Part shown: positions 18,616 to 27,333 of the stretch, one piece after another
Layout: every line of letters begins with the position of its first letter
Position numbering within the stretch: the first letter of the stretch is position 1
Assembly (NCBI RefSeq): GCF_009674535.1
Contig: NZ_WKJK01000014.1
Coordinates: 1 to 64,000, forward strand
Direction of reading: 5' to 3'
DNA length: 64,000 bases
Source of the DNA: Duganella guangzhouensis
Lineage (GTDB): Bacteria; Pseudomonadota; Gammaproteobacteria; Burkholderiales; Burkholderiaceae_D
Translations under genes and position numbers: made by a program
Notes under the pieces: model-generated
Told to the model about the DNA's origin: nothing
What the model saw: only the letters and a program-made list of their open reading frames with translations
Database searches by the model: none

Positions 18616-20052
18616 TCAATCTAAATCCAGTTTTATGCCCCCACCCAACGCAGACATCAACAAGGCGAAGTTATCCAGTTGTTTGCTTGCCACTTGCGCC
18701 ATCTGCTGCTGTTCATTCAACAAGGTCAGTTGTGCGTTGATCACGTTCAGCGAGTCGGTCAGACCGGACGCGTAGGCTTTTTCCGCCAGTTGCTGCTGGC
18801 GCCGCGCCGATGTCAGCGCGCGCTGCGCCAGCTGGTCCTGCTGCTTCACCGAGTCGATTTTCACCAGCGCGCCGGCGACGTCGGACAGCGCCTGGATCAC
18901 GGTGGCGTTGTACTGCTCCACCGCGATGTCGTAAATCGCGGTCTGGTTACCGAGCTGGCTGCGCAGGCGGCCGCCGTCGAAAATCGGCAGGCTGATGGCC
19001 GGCGCGATGCCGCGCGTCTGCGAACCGCTTTCCAGGAAGTGGCCAAAGCCCAGCGACTGCTGGCCGATGAACGCGCTCAGGTTGATGTTCGGGTAGAAGT
19101 CCTTTTTGGCCGCGTCGATGCGCGCGCCGGCCGCTTCCACGCGCCAGCGCTGCGCCACGATGTCGGGCCGGCGGCCCACCAGTTCGGCCGGCAGGTCGGC
19201 CGGCACGCGGTCGTGGGCCGTGCTCAGGGTCAGCGTTGGCCGGACGATGGTGTCGCCATCGCCCGGTCCCTTGCCGATCAGTGCCGCCAACTGGTTGCGC
19301 AGCAGCGCAATGGCTTCGCCATGCTGTTCATGCTCGCGTCGTCCGGCCGGCAGCGTTGTTTCGATGCTGATTACTTCAATATCGCTGGCCAGACCGGCCG
19401 CCTTGCGGCGGCGCGTGATCTCCAGGATGCGCTGGCGTTGCGCCAGATTGTCGGTCACGCTGTCCTGCAGCGTGTACTCCAGCGACAGCTGGATGTAGGT
19501 GCGGACGATGGAGGTTTCCAGCGTCAGCCGCGCCATTTGCGATTCGGCGGCGGCCAGGTGCACCTCGTCCAGCGCTGCCGCCAGCGCATCGCGATTGCGA
19601 CCCCACAGGTCCAGATCGTAGGAACCGGATAGCGCGGCATTGTTCATCCACGCGTAGTTCCCTGCGAGCGGTGCGGGGATCGTACTGTGCGCCGCGTACA
19701 ACTGGCGCGTGCTGCTGGCCGCGGCGTCCACACGCGGTCCGGTGGCGGCCTTGCTGACGCCGGCCAGCGCCTCGGCCTGGCGCACCCGCGCCAGTGCCGC
19801 GTGCAGGGTCGGGCTGTCGCTCAATGCGGCGGCCACCAGCTGGTTCAGTTGCTCGTCATGCAGCGCGGCCCACCATTGCGCGTCCGGCCAGGCGATGTTG
19901 GCGCTGGCGGCGGTGATCGCGCCGCCGGCATTCAGGTCGGCCGCCTTCAGCTGCGTGGCTTGCGGCTTGACCTTGCCCATGTCGGCACAACCGGCCAGCA
20001 GCGCCAAGGCGCACGCGGCGGGCAGCAGCAGATGGCGGAACGAACCCTTCAT
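18616..20052 (-). CDS. NodT-family outer-membrane efflux lipoprotein
   Basis: A 478-residue TolC-type channel protein. The signal peptide ends in a lipobox LAGC with Cys22 as the lipidated residue. Two homologous outer-membrane efflux repeats follow, with GYDLDLWGRNRDAL-like SGSYDLDLWGRN, GRRPDIVAQRWRVEAA and SLPIFDGGRL motifs typical of NodT/CusC. It is the outer-membrane exit duct of the tripartite pump encoded downstream, and its stop is 51 bp from the MarR start. Confidence 0.94.
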   Translation of the reverse strand: MKGSFRHLLLPAACALALLAGCADMGKVKPQATQLKAADLNAGGAITAASANIAWPDAQWWAALHDEQLNQLVAAALSDSPTLHAALARVRQAEALAGVSKAATGPRVDAAASSTRQLYAAHSTIPAPLAGNYAWMNNAALSGSYDLDLWGRNRDALAAALDEVHLAAAESQMARLTLETSIVRTYIQLSLEYTLQDSVTDNLAQRQRILEITRRRKAAGLASDIEVISIETTLPAGRREHEQHGEAIALLRNQLAALIGKGPGDGDTIVRPTLTLSTAHDRVPADLPAELVGRRPDIVAQRWRVEAAGARIDAAKKDFYPNINLSAFIGQQSLGFGHFLESGSQTRGIAPAISLPIFDGGRLRSQLGNQTAIYDIAVEQYNATVIQALSDVAGALVKIDSVKQQDQLAQRALTSARRQQQLAEKAYASGLTDSLNVINAQLTLLNEQQQMAQVASKQLDNFALLMSALGGGIKLDLD

Positions 20053-20062
20053 TGCTTACGAC

Positions 20063-20371
20063 TTAGTGTTGAACCACGTGTTTGCGGGTCTGGGCGACGT
20101 CGAAGTCAGCCTCGGTTTCCAACAGGGTGCCGTTTTTGCGGGCTTCCAGGAATTCGGCCTGCACTTCGGCGCGGGTTTTGCCTTTAGGCTGTTCCACCTT
20201 GGCGGTCGACAGCGCGCTGGTGGCCACGGTGTTCTGGGCGGCGGCGGTGGCAGTGGTCACGGCCGGAGTGGTGGTCTGCGCGAAGGCGTTGGTCACGGTG
20301 GTGGCGGTGGCGGCGATGGCAAAAGCGACGGTAGCGGCGGCGGCCAGCAGTTGTTTGGTAGTTGTGCTCAT
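20063..20371 (-). CDS. DUF4148 exported small protein
   Basis: A 102-residue protein with a cleavable signal peptide (to about AFAQ, residue 32), a Thr/Ala-rich linker and the DUF4148 core KTRAEVQAEFLEARKNGTL near the C-terminus. DUF4148 proteins are common in Burkholderiales and have no established function. The ATG at 20371 follows AAGGAG at a good distance; an upstream ATG would add a non-signal stretch. The gene ends 10 bp before NodT, so a single promoter may drive the entire efflux operon from here. Confidence 0.87.
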   Translation of the reverse strand: MSTTTKQLLAAAATVAFAIAATATTVTNAFAQTTTPAVTTATAAAQNTVATSALSTAKVEQPKGKTRAEVQAEFLEARKNGTLLETEADFDVAQTRKHVVQH

Positions 20372-20396
20372 GATTCTCTCCTTGTTTGATGTCTTA

Positions 20397-20425
20397 ACTA
20401 TAGGGATGAATAATACATTTGTAAA
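20397..20425 (-). promoter_or_regulatory. Predicted sigma-70 promoter of the DUF4148-NodT-MarR-FUSC-HlyD operon
   Basis: On the minus strand, TTTACA (20420-20425) and TATAGT (20397-20402) are separated by exactly 17 bp and lie 26 bp upstream of the DUF4148 start. Both boxes are close to consensus in an AT-rich stretch. No clear MarR palindrome was identified over it. Confidence 0.65.
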
Positions 20426-20522
20426 GTAAAAAATTCCTATGGGCACAATAGTCTTATGCGAATTGGCGCACTGACGTGGTGCTGACGCGGTGTTTTAATG
20501 AATTTTTAACAAGGAGGACATC

Positions 20523-20873
20523 ATGGCTGACAGCACTCTGGACCCGGACAACCTCCCGGCCGGCGCCGACCGCACCTTGGGGCGCGGCCATGGCACGCGC
20601 GCGCTGGGGCCGAGCGACAACTCCGACAGCGGCAGCGATGTCATCGGCGAGCCGGATAGCGAACTGGATAGCGATACCGATGCGGCAGGCACCGGCGAAC
20701 GCGCCAGCGTGGCGCGCGAAAATCTGGAATTGGACATCGGCTACGACCACGTCGAAACCATCCCGGTGGTGGATGGCGAATTCAAGGACGTGCTGCCGAA
20801 CGATACGGCGACGCGCGAAGTGCCGCCGCAGCCGGTGCGCGAAGAGCGCCGCGACTGGTCGCGCAACAGTTGA
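20523..20873 (+). CDS. Small acidic, probably disordered protein
   Basis: A 116-residue hydrophilic protein rich in Asp, Glu, Gly, Ser and Pro, with no hydrophobic segment, starting MADSTLDPDNLPAGADRTLG. AAGGAGG lies 7 nt before its ATG, a near-perfect ribosome binding site, so expression is likely strong. I do not recognise a domain; the composition suggests an intrinsically disordered cytoplasmic protein. It is convergent, with no gap, with the LysR gene at 20874. Confidence 0.8.
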   Translation: MADSTLDPDNLPAGADRTLGRGHGTRALGPSDNSDSGSDVIGEPDSELDSDTDAAGTGERASVARENLELDIGYDHVETIPVVDGEFKDVLPNDTATREVPPQPVREERRDWSRNS

Positions 20874-21776
20874 TTAGTTTGCGACGCTCATCACGTCGCT
20901 GAGCCAGTCGACAAACACGCGCACGCGCGGCGACAGCTGGCGCGCGTGCGGATATAGCACCGATACCGGCATCGCATGCGGGCGCCATTGCGCCAGCACT
21001 TCGCGGAACTCGCCGCTGCGCAGCTGCGTTTCGACGTGATAGCGCGGCAGTTGTACCAGACCGAGGTCGCTGGCGCAGCAGGCCGCATAAGCCTCGGCGG
21101 TGCTGACCGACACGCTGCCGGGCAGCACGACGCTGCGCTGCTCGCCATCGACGATGAAATCAAACGGGAACATCTTGCCGCTGCTGGCCGAATAAAAATT
21201 CACCGCGCGGTGGCCTTGCGCGCGCAAATCCTCCAGCGTATGCGGCGTGCCATGGCGCTCGAAATAGGCGGCGCTGGCGCAGGTGACCTGCTGCAGCGTG
21301 GCGACGCGCCGTGCCACCATGCTGGAGTCGCGCAGCTCGCCCACGCGCAGCACGCAGTCCACGCCCTCGCGCACCAGGTCGACCAGACGGTCGCTCATGC
21401 CGATCTCCAGCTCGATGTCCGGATAGCGGGCGAAGAACTCCTGCAATCGCGGCAGCACGTAATGGCGCGACAGGGTGCCCTGCAAATCCACCCGCAGCTT
21501 GCCGCGCGGCGCCACGCCACTGTTGCCGAAGCCAGCCTCGGTCTCCTCCACATCCGCCAGGATGCGCACGCAGCGCTGGTAGTAGGCCTGCCCATCCAGC
21601 GTCGGGCTGACGTGACGTGTGGTCCGCTGCAGCAGGCGCACGCCGAGGCGCGCCTCCAGCTGCTTGATGGTGTAGGTGGCGGTGGCGGCCGGAATCTGCA
21701 AATCCTCCGCCGCCTTGCTGAAGCTTTCCAGCTCGACGATGCGGGTGAAGATGCGCATGGCGTTGAAGCGATCCAT
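20874..21776 (-). CDS. LysR-family regulator paired with aldo-keto reductase
   Basis: A 300-residue LysR regulator with an N-terminal winged helix (MRIFTRIVELESFSKAAEDL, IPAATATYTIKQLEARLG) and a co-inducer domain of the CrgA/DhcR-like type. Its ATG overlaps the stop of the aldo-keto reductase gene (TAATG), so the regulator is translated downstream of the enzyme. It probably adjusts expression of the reductase or of linked stress genes. Confidence 0.92.
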   Translation of the reverse strand: MDRFNAMRIFTRIVELESFSKAAEDLQIPAATATYTIKQLEARLGVRLLQRTTRHVSPTLDGQAYYQRCVRILADVEETEAGFGNSGVAPRGKLRVDLQGTLSRHYVLPRLQEFFARYPDIELEIGMSDRLVDLVREGVDCVLRVGELRDSSMVARRVATLQQVTCASAAYFERHGTPHTLEDLRAQGHRAVNFYSASSGKMFPFDFIVDGEQRSVVLPGSVSVSTAEAYAACCASDLGLVQLPRYHVETQLRSGEFREVLAQWRPHAMPVSVLYPHARQLSPRVRVFVDWLSDVMSVAN

Positions 21777-22816
21777 TATCTGTGCGACGAGGACCCGGCC
21801 CACAGATTGATCGCGCCTTCCTGCGCCAGCTGGTCGATCGCGGCCAGTTCCTCGGCGCTGAAGCTGAGGTTTTTCAGCGCGGCGACGTTCTCGCGGATTT
21901 GCGCGGCGTTGCTGGCGCCGATCAAGGTCGACGTGATGCGCTGGTCGCGCAGCACCCAGGCCAGCGCCATCTGGGCCAGCGTCTGGCCACGGCTCTGGGC
22001 GATCGCGTTCAGGCCACGCACGCGCTGCAGGTTTTCCTCGCTCAGGTGCGACGCCAGCAGCGAGCCGCCGCCGGGACGGTTGACGCGCGCGTCGTCCGGC
22101 ACACCGTTCAGGTATTTGTCGCTGAGGATGCCCTGCGCCAACGCGGTGAATGTGATGCAGCCGATGCCCTCGTGACCCAGCGTATCGAGCAGCCCTTCGG
22201 TTTCGATCCAGCGGTTCAGCATATTGTAGGACGGCTGATGGATCAGGCATGGCACCTTCCACTCCTTCAGCAGACGTGCCGCCTGCGCGGTCTTCTCGGC
22301 CGAATACGACGACACGCCGACGTACAGCGCCTTGCCTTGCTGGACCGCGTGCGCCAGCGCGCCCATGGTTTCTTCCAGCGGCGTATCCGGATCGAAGCGG
22401 TGCGAGTAAAAGATATCGACGTAATCGAGGCCCATGCGTTGCAGCGACTGATCGAGGCTGGCCAGCACATACTTGCGCGAGCCGCCGCCCTGACCGTAAG
22501 GGCCGGGCCACATATCCCAGCCGGCCTTGGTGGAGATGATCAGCTCATCGCGGTAAGGCTTGAAGTCTTGCTTGAAGTGGTGGCCGAAATTGGTTTCGGC
22601 GGAACCGTAGGGCGGGCCGTAATTGTTGGCCAGATCGAAGTGGGTGATGCCGAGATCGAAAGCGGTGCGCAGCATCTCGCGCTGCGAGGCGAGGGTATTG
22701 GTATCGCCAAAGTTATGCCACAGGCCGAGCGACATGGCCGGCAGCTTCAAGCCGCTGCGACCGCAGGTGCGGTACTGCATCTCATCATAACGGTGCGGGG
22801 ACGCGAGGTAAGTCAT
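21776..22816 (-). CDS. gpr: Aldo-keto reductase YghZ/Gpr (L-glyceraldehyde 3-phosphate reductase type)
   Basis: A 346-residue NADPH-dependent aldo-keto reductase of the AKR14/Kvbeta-like group. The sequence from MQYRTCGRSGLKLP through SLGLWHNFGD and DLANNYGPPYGSAE closely follows E. coli YghZ as I remember it, including the C-terminal NLWAGSS. The catalytic Tyr is in NNYGPP, with Lys in ISTKAG. In E. coli the enzyme reduces L-glyceraldehyde 3-phosphate and detoxifies methylglyoxal. The ATG at 22816 is used rather than the TTG just before it. Confidence 0.93.
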   Translation of the reverse strand: MTYLASPHRYDEMQYRTCGRSGLKLPAMSLGLWHNFGDTNTLASQREMLRTAFDLGITHFDLANNYGPPYGSAETNFGHHFKQDFKPYRDELIISTKAGWDMWPGPYGQGGGSRKYVLASLDQSLQRMGLDYVDIFYSHRFDPDTPLEETMGALAHAVQQGKALYVGVSSYSAEKTAQAARLLKEWKVPCLIHQPSYNMLNRWIETEGLLDTLGHEGIGCITFTALAQGILSDKYLNGVPDDARVNRPGGGSLLASHLSEENLQRVRGLNAIAQSRGQTLAQMALAWVLRDQRITSTLIGASNAAQIRENVAALKNLSFSAEELAAIDQLAQEGAINLWAGSSSHR

Positions 22817-22868
22817 CAAGAATCTCCATGTGTGGGGGCTGAACGATTATAGTCGGCCAGCTACAACT

Positions 22869-23045
22869 TCACAGGAGTTTGGTTACGCGCGCCAGCACGC
22901 AGTCCCTGATCATCTCCGCCCAGGAAACGTAGCCACTCATCTGCCGCAGTGTAGAGACAATGCGCTTTGCCGGCGCCGTTCCGAGATCTCTGGCTGAGGC
23001 GAGAAAGCGGCCATCGCTTTCCAGATCAAATTTTGCCCAGCTCAT
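22869..23045 (-). CDS. Very small unknown protein, second gene of an overlapping pair
   Basis: A 58-codon frame starting MSWAKFDLESDGRFLASARD and ending VLARVTKLL, then TGA. It starts inside the last codons of the 68-residue gene upstream, overlapping it by 20 bp in another frame, as coupled gene pairs often do. The composition is protein-like: mixed charged and hydrophobic residues and Trp residues, not the Arg/Pro/Ala-rich pattern of GC-rich shadow frames. I recognise no domain. The pair resembles a toxin-antitoxin or regulator-effector cassette in layout only. Confidence 0.55.
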   Translation of the reverse strand: MSWAKFDLESDGRFLASARDLGTAPAKRIVSTLRQMSGYVSWAEMIRDCVLARVTKLL

Positions 23046-23232
23046 TATCGAGCTCTGCCAGTATGCGCTTGAAGTCTTCCTCCGTTGTTTCCTTGAAGGC
23101 GCGCGTTTCGGCTAGCTTGCGATGTAGCTCGACATCGATTTCGTGTGCGTGCAGCGGGCGTCGCTCAAACACCAGCCCTTTGGGTGGTTTGCCAAGGATA
23201 GGTGGCGTTTCGTGTGCGGGTAGCTTTTTCAT
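23026..23232 (-). CDS. Small unknown protein, first gene of an overlapping pair
   Basis: A 68-residue protein, MKKLPAHETPPILGKPPKG onward, with a helical Glu/Lys-rich second half (ETTEEDFKRILAELDNELGK). GGAGG precedes the ATG at 23232 by 6 nt, so this start is preferred over the in-frame ATG at 23244. A short Pro-rich front with an amphipathic acidic helix is compatible with an antitoxin-like or adaptor protein, but no family is recognised. It overlaps the 58-residue gene that follows. Confidence 0.7.
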   Translation of the reverse strand: MKKLPAHETPPILGKPPKGLVFERRPLHAHEIDVELHRKLAETRAFKETTEEDFKRILAELDNELGKI

Positions 23233-23367
23233 GATGTCCTCCATCCCACGAACTTATCGTAGCACGTCATCCCGGCTTTGTCGCAGCGCAAACGGGCGGT
23301 GGCTCAGCTAGTACTTGCTTGTCACGTGAATTCTGGATAACGTTAATATTCCGACGTAAAAGGGGAC

Positions 23368-25389
23368 GTGGACGTGAAATCGGGCAGACGGAGTTTTCTT
23401 CGCAAGGCGGTGGCGGGCGGATTGTATGGCGCGCTGCCGGCGGTGATTCAACAGGCGCTGGCGGTGCCGGCGCACAGTGTCAGCGGCAGTATTCAGGACG
23501 TGCAGCACGTGGTGATTCTGATGCAGGAGAATCGCTCGTTCGACCACTACTTCGGCACCCTGAACGGCGTGCGCGGTTTTGGCGACCGCTTCCCGATTCC
23601 GCTCCAGGATGGACGCAACGTCTGGCAGCAGCACAATGGCCGCCGCGTGGTGCTGCCGTATCGGCTCGATCAGCAGGCCGGCAATGCGCAGTGCCGGCTC
23701 GATCTGCCGCATACCTGGCCGGACGCGCACGCGGCCTGGGACGGCGGCCGCATGGGCTTCTGGCCCAAATATAAAACCGACGCCTCGATGGCCTACTACG
23801 GCCGCGAAGAGCTGCCGTTCCAGTTCGCGCTGGCCGAAGCCTTCACCCTGTGCGACGCGTATCACTGCTCGCTGCAGGGCGGCACCAATCCCAACCGGCT
23901 GTTCCTGTTCACCGGCACCAACGACCCGGCGGCCGCATGCGGCGGGCCCGCCATCGACAACACCAAGGACGGCATGGGGCCATCGGCCGACGGCTTCACC
24001 TGGACCACCTACGCCGAGCGGCTGGAGCAGGCCGGCGTCAGCTGGAAGGTGTATCAGGACATGGCCGATAACTACGACTGCAATCCGCTGGTGCTGTTCC
24101 GCCAGTTCCGCGAACAGTACGAAGCTGGCGCCGGCGTGCTGCTGGAGAAGGGGCTCAGTTCGCCGCTGCAGGGCGCCTCGCTGCAAGGGCTGAAGGATGA
24201 CGTATTGGCTGGCCGGCTGCCGCAGGTATCGTGGATCGTCTCACCGACGCAATACTCCGAACATCCGGAACCCTCGACGCCGGTGCAGGGCGGCTGGTAC
24301 ACCCAGCAAGTGCTGGAGGCGCTGACCGCCAATCCCGAAGTGTGGAGTAAAACCGTATTCCTGCAGATGTACGACGAAAACGACGCCTTCTTCGACCACA
24401 TGCCGCCGCCGGCGCCGCCATGGCGCAATCGCGACGGCACGCAGTTCGGCAAATCCACCGTGGCGTTTGGGGACGAGTGTCACAGCGATGGCCGCAACTA
24501 CGGCCTCGGTCCGCGCGTGCCGATGCTGGTGATCTCGCCGTGGAGTAAAGGCGGCTGGGTCAATTCACAGGTATTCGACCACACCTCGGTGCTGCGCTTC
24601 CTGGAGCAGCGCTTCGGCGTGCGCGATACCGGCATCAGCGCGTGGCGGCGTGCCGTCTGCGGTGACCTGACCAGCTGCTTCGACTTCGCCGCGCCGGATG
24701 CGCGTCCACCGGCGCCGCAGAACCGCAGCAAGGAATGGGCCGACACCGTGCGCGCCGAGCAGCGGCAACTGGGCGGCATCGAAGTGCCGTCGGCGGCCAG
24801 GCAGCAATTGCCGCGCCAGGCCGCCGGCGTGCGGCCATCGCGCGCGTTGCCATATCAGCTGCAGGTGAGGGCCGAGGTCACCGGCAATCCCGCCGCGCTG
24901 ACGCTCCAGTTCCGCAACGAGGGCGGTGTCGGCGCCGTATTCCACGTCTACGACCAGCTGCATCTGGGGCACCGGCCGCGCCGCTACACGGTGGAAGCCG
25001 GCAAAGCGCTGGACGATCTGTGGCTGCCAGCGCCGCTGGACGGCGGCCGTTACGACCTGTGGATACTCGGTCCGAATGGCTTCCACCGCCATCTGCAAGG
25101 CAGCGTAACCGCAGACCTGAGCGCATCGATGGACAGCCGTGGCGCGCTGGCCTGGGTAGACCTGCGCAACAACGGCAGCGCGCCGTGCACAGTCGAACTA
25201 CGGCACAACGCCTACCGCACCGATGCGCCGCAAATGCTGGCACTAGCGCCGGGCGCCAGCCACCTATGGCGAATCGACACCGCGCCCCAGCAGCACTGGT
25301 ACGACATCAGCATCATCAGCACCGACTTCCAGCGCCGCTACGCCGGCCGGCTGGAAACCGGCACCCACAGCATCAGCGATCCCGCTTGA
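23368..25389 (+). CDS. Phosphocholine-specific phospholipase C, Tat-exported
   Basis: A 673-residue enzyme of the PlcH/PlcN-AcpA phosphoesterase family. The N-terminus has a twin-arginine signal (GRRSFLRKAVAGG). Catalytic-domain motifs include VVILMQENRSFDHYFGT (metal binding and nucleophile region), GGTNPNRLF, YDENDAFFDHMPPP and the late SPWSKGGW. Two C-terminal DUF756-type repeats follow from about residue 490. It hydrolyses phosphatidylcholine or sphingomyelin outside the cytoplasm, providing phosphate and choline. The start is a GTG with AGGGGA just upstream; a second in-frame GTG lies two codons later. Confidence 0.92.
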   Translation: MDVKSGRRSFLRKAVAGGLYGALPAVIQQALAVPAHSVSGSIQDVQHVVILMQENRSFDHYFGTLNGVRGFGDRFPIPLQDGRNVWQQHNGRRVVLPYRLDQQAGNAQCRLDLPHTWPDAHAAWDGGRMGFWPKYKTDASMAYYGREELPFQFALAEAFTLCDAYHCSLQGGTNPNRLFLFTGTNDPAAACGGPAIDNTKDGMGPSADGFTWTTYAERLEQAGVSWKVYQDMADNYDCNPLVLFRQFREQYEAGAGVLLEKGLSSPLQGASLQGLKDDVLAGRLPQVSWIVSPTQYSEHPEPSTPVQGGWYTQQVLEALTANPEVWSKTVFLQMYDENDAFFDHMPPPAPPWRNRDGTQFGKSTVAFGDECHSDGRNYGLGPRVPMLVISPWSKGGWVNSQVFDHTSVLRFLEQRFGVRDTGISAWRRAVCGDLTSCFDFAAPDARPPAPQNRSKEWADTVRAEQRQLGGIEVPSAARQQLPRQAAGVRPSRALPYQLQVRAEVTGNPAALTLQFRNEGGVGAVFHVYDQLHLGHRPRRYTVEAGKALDDLWLPAPLDGGRYDLWILGPNGFHRHLQGSVTADLSASMDSRGALAWVDLRNNGSAPCTVELRHNAYRTDAPQMLALAPGASHLWRIDTAPQQHWYDISIISTDFQRRYAGRLETGTHSISDPA

Positions 25390-25410
25390 AAAACTCCGGA
25401 GTTGGGGTGA

Positions 25411-25443
25411 AAAAAAAGCCCGCGCGGAGGCGGGCTTTCTTGC
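25411..25443. terminator. Bidirectional intrinsic terminator between phospholipase C and sodB
   Basis: AAAGCCCGC (25415-25423), a 6-nt loop, and GCGGGCTTT (25430-25438) form a perfect 9-bp stem flanked by an A-run on the left and a T-rich stretch on the right. It can therefore end transcripts of both convergent genes. Confidence 0.85.
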
Positions 25444-25461
25444 TTAGGCTGCCGGTGTCGC

Positions 25462-26040
25462 TCAGGCGAAGTTGGCGGCAGCGAAGTCCCAGTTGGCGAG
25501 CTTGAAGAAGGTCTCGATGAACTTTGGACGTACGTTGCGGTAGTCGATGTAGTAGGCGTGTTCCCACAGGTCGATGGTGATCAGCGCTTTGGCGTCGGTG
25601 GTCAGCGGGGTGGCGGCGTTGGAGGTGTTGACGATGTCCAGCGAACCGTCGGCTTTTTTCACCAGCCAGGTCCAGCTCGAACCGAAGTTGCCGACGGCCG
25701 ATTTGGTGAACTCTTCCTTGAATTTGTCGAACGAACCCCATTTGGCGTTGATGGCGTCAGCCAGCGCGCCTTCCGGTGCGCCTTTGCCGTTCGGGGTCAG
25801 GCTGTTCCAGAAGAAGGTGTGGTTCCAGATCTGCGCCGAGTTGTTGAAGATGCCGCCCGACGATTTCTTGACGATTTCTTCCAGCGACAGGTTTTCGAAC
25901 TCGGTACCTTTGATCAGGTTGTTCAGGTTGGTGACATACGTCTGGTGGTGTTTACCGTAGTGGTATTCCAGGGTCTCTTGCGAAATGGCTGGCGCCAGGG
26001 CGTCGATGGCATATGGCAGCGGTGGCAGGGTATGTTCCAT
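25462..26040 (-). CDS. sodB: Iron superoxide dismutase SodB
   Basis: A 192-residue Fe/Mn-type superoxide dismutase, usual length for the Fe enzyme. The metal ligands are His27, His74 (in WNHTFFW), Asp157 and His161 (in DLWEHAYYIDY). No signal peptide is present, so it is cytoplasmic. The motif set (FNNSAQIWNHTFFW, GSSWTWLV) suggests iron use, as in E. coli SodB. It converts superoxide to hydrogen peroxide and oxygen. Confidence 0.96.
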   Translation of the reverse strand: MEHTLPPLPYAIDALAPAISQETLEYHYGKHHQTYVTNLNNLIKGTEFENLSLEEIVKKSSGGIFNNSAQIWNHTFFWNSLTPNGKGAPEGALADAINAKWGSFDKFKEEFTKSAVGNFGSSWTWLVKKADGSLDIVNTSNAATPLTTDAKALITIDLWEHAYYIDYRNVRPKFIETFFKLANWDFAAANFA

Positions 26041-26176
26041 TATTCTTCCTTTGTCGTTGAGTGGTGTTGAAACCGGGTCATTTTTGACGAAACGTCCACC
26101 ATTGTAAAGCGGATGGGCCGTCCCTGCTGGAAATCACCCCGGTTCCGTGTGGATACTATAGCCGCCAACCCGGCCG

Positions 26177-27196
26177 TCAGCGCACCCGGCGCGTGGTCTC
26201 GCGCACGATCAATTCCAGCGGCGGCACCTCGCCGCGCGCCTCGTCGCCGTTGATGATGCGCAGCAGCGCCTGGGTGGCGATGCGGCCGATGTCGTACAGC
26301 GGCTGGCGGATGGTGGTCAGCGGCGGCGTGGTGTACGAGGAGCCGGGCAGGTCGTCGAAGCCGACCAGCGAGATGTCGTCCGGCACCCGGATGCCCTTGC
26401 GGTACAAGGCCAGCCGCGCGCCATAGGCGCTCAGGTCGTTGGCGGCAAACACGGCGGTGAATTGCTGGTGGGTGTCGAACAGCCGGTTCATGGCCAGCAT
26501 GCCGCTGGCCTCGTGGTAGTTACCCTCGACGATCAACTGCTCGTCCAGCGGGATGTTGGCTTCCTCCAGCGCGCGCTTGTAGCCGGCCAGGCGCTCGTCG
26601 GCGTCGCTGTTGTTGGACGGGCCGGAGATAAAGGCGATCTGACGGTGGCCCAGCTCGATCAGGTGATGCACCGCCAGATAGGCGCCGTATTCATTGTCCA
26701 TCTTGAAGCCCAGCGCACTGCGGGTTTGCAGCGCGCGGCCGGTCGAGACGATCGGCCGCTGGGTCGAAAAGCGCAGCACGGTGTCATCGTCCATGCGGCC
26801 GGACAGCAGGATGATGCCGTCCACCTTGCGCGCCAGCAGCAGCCGCATGCGCTCGGCCTCTTCCTCGGCATTCCAGTGGCCGCTGACGATCACCGACGCA
26901 AAGCCAGTGCCCTTGAGGCCGTCGTCGACGCCGCGCAGCGTTTCGTCAAAGAAAGGGGAGGAGATATCCTGCACCACGATGCCGATCGTCATCGAACGGC
27001 CTTTTTTCAGCCCCTGCGCCATCTGATTCGGCGCGAAGTTCATTTTCTCGATCGCGGCCAGCACCGCCTGGCGCTTGTCGTCCGAGACCTTGGCGGTGCC
27101 GTTGAGGATGCGTGAAACCGTGCTCGGGGACACTCCCGCCTGGCGTGCAACATCCATCAGGGTCGATGGGCCGGAAGAAAGAGGAGTGTCAGCCAA
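26177..27196 (-). CDS. LacI-family repressor divergent from glucokinase
   Basis: A 339-residue LacI/GalR regulator: helix-turn-helix TLMDVARQAGVSPSTVSRIL at residues 12-31, hinge near 60, and a periplasmic-binding-like sugar domain. The start is TTG at 27196, supported by AAGG 7 nt upstream and by the expected distance to the helix-turn-helix; no nearby ATG precedes it. It is divergent from glk, with a perfect TGAAAACGTTTTCA palindrome between, so it probably represses glk and itself and responds to a sugar or sugar phosphate. Confidence 0.92.
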   Translation of the reverse strand: MADTPLSSGPSTLMDVARQAGVSPSTVSRILNGTAKVSDDKRQAVLAAIEKMNFAPNQMAQGLKKGRSMTIGIVVQDISSPFFDETLRGVDDGLKGTGFASVIVSGHWNAEEEAERMRLLLARKVDGIILLSGRMDDDTVLRFSTQRPIVSTGRALQTRSALGFKMDNEYGAYLAVHHLIELGHRQIAFISGPSNNSDADERLAGYKRALEEANIPLDEQLIVEGNYHEASGMLAMNRLFDTHQQFTAVFAANDLSAYGARLALYRKGIRVPDDISLVGFDDLPGSSYTTPPLTTIRQPLYDIGRIATQALLRIINGDEARGEVPPLELIVRETTRRVR

Positions 27197-27220
27197 GTTG
27201 TTACCTTATCGATGTAGTTA

Positions 27221-27234
27221 TGAAAACCTTTTCT
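27221..27234. promoter_or_regulatory. Degenerate LacI-type operator near the repressor start
   Basis: TGAAAACCTTTTCT differs at two positions from the perfect palindrome found 99 bp away at 27320-27333. It lies 25 bp upstream of the lacI-like gene, a position suited to autorepression. Confidence 0.5.
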
Positions 27235-27319
27235 CCGAAGATTACCATATTTTGCCAGCCTCTCCATCAGATGAAGCATTGACTTTCGGGGCATGAGCGT
27301 ATTTAATGAAAAAGCGGCT

Positions 27320-27333
27320 TGAAAACGTTTTCA
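27320..27333. promoter_or_regulatory. LacI-family operator palindrome in the glk promoter
   Basis: TGAAAACGTTTTCA is a perfect 14-bp palindrome with the central CG step typical of LacI-family operators. A consensus -10 box TATAAT follows at 27359-27364, so a bound repressor would cover the -35 region of glk. Confidence 0.75.

Noticed and set aside
22869..23232. Naming the mini-gene pair a toxin-antitoxin system
   Set aside because: Only layout and size support it; no toxin or antitoxin motif is recognisable.
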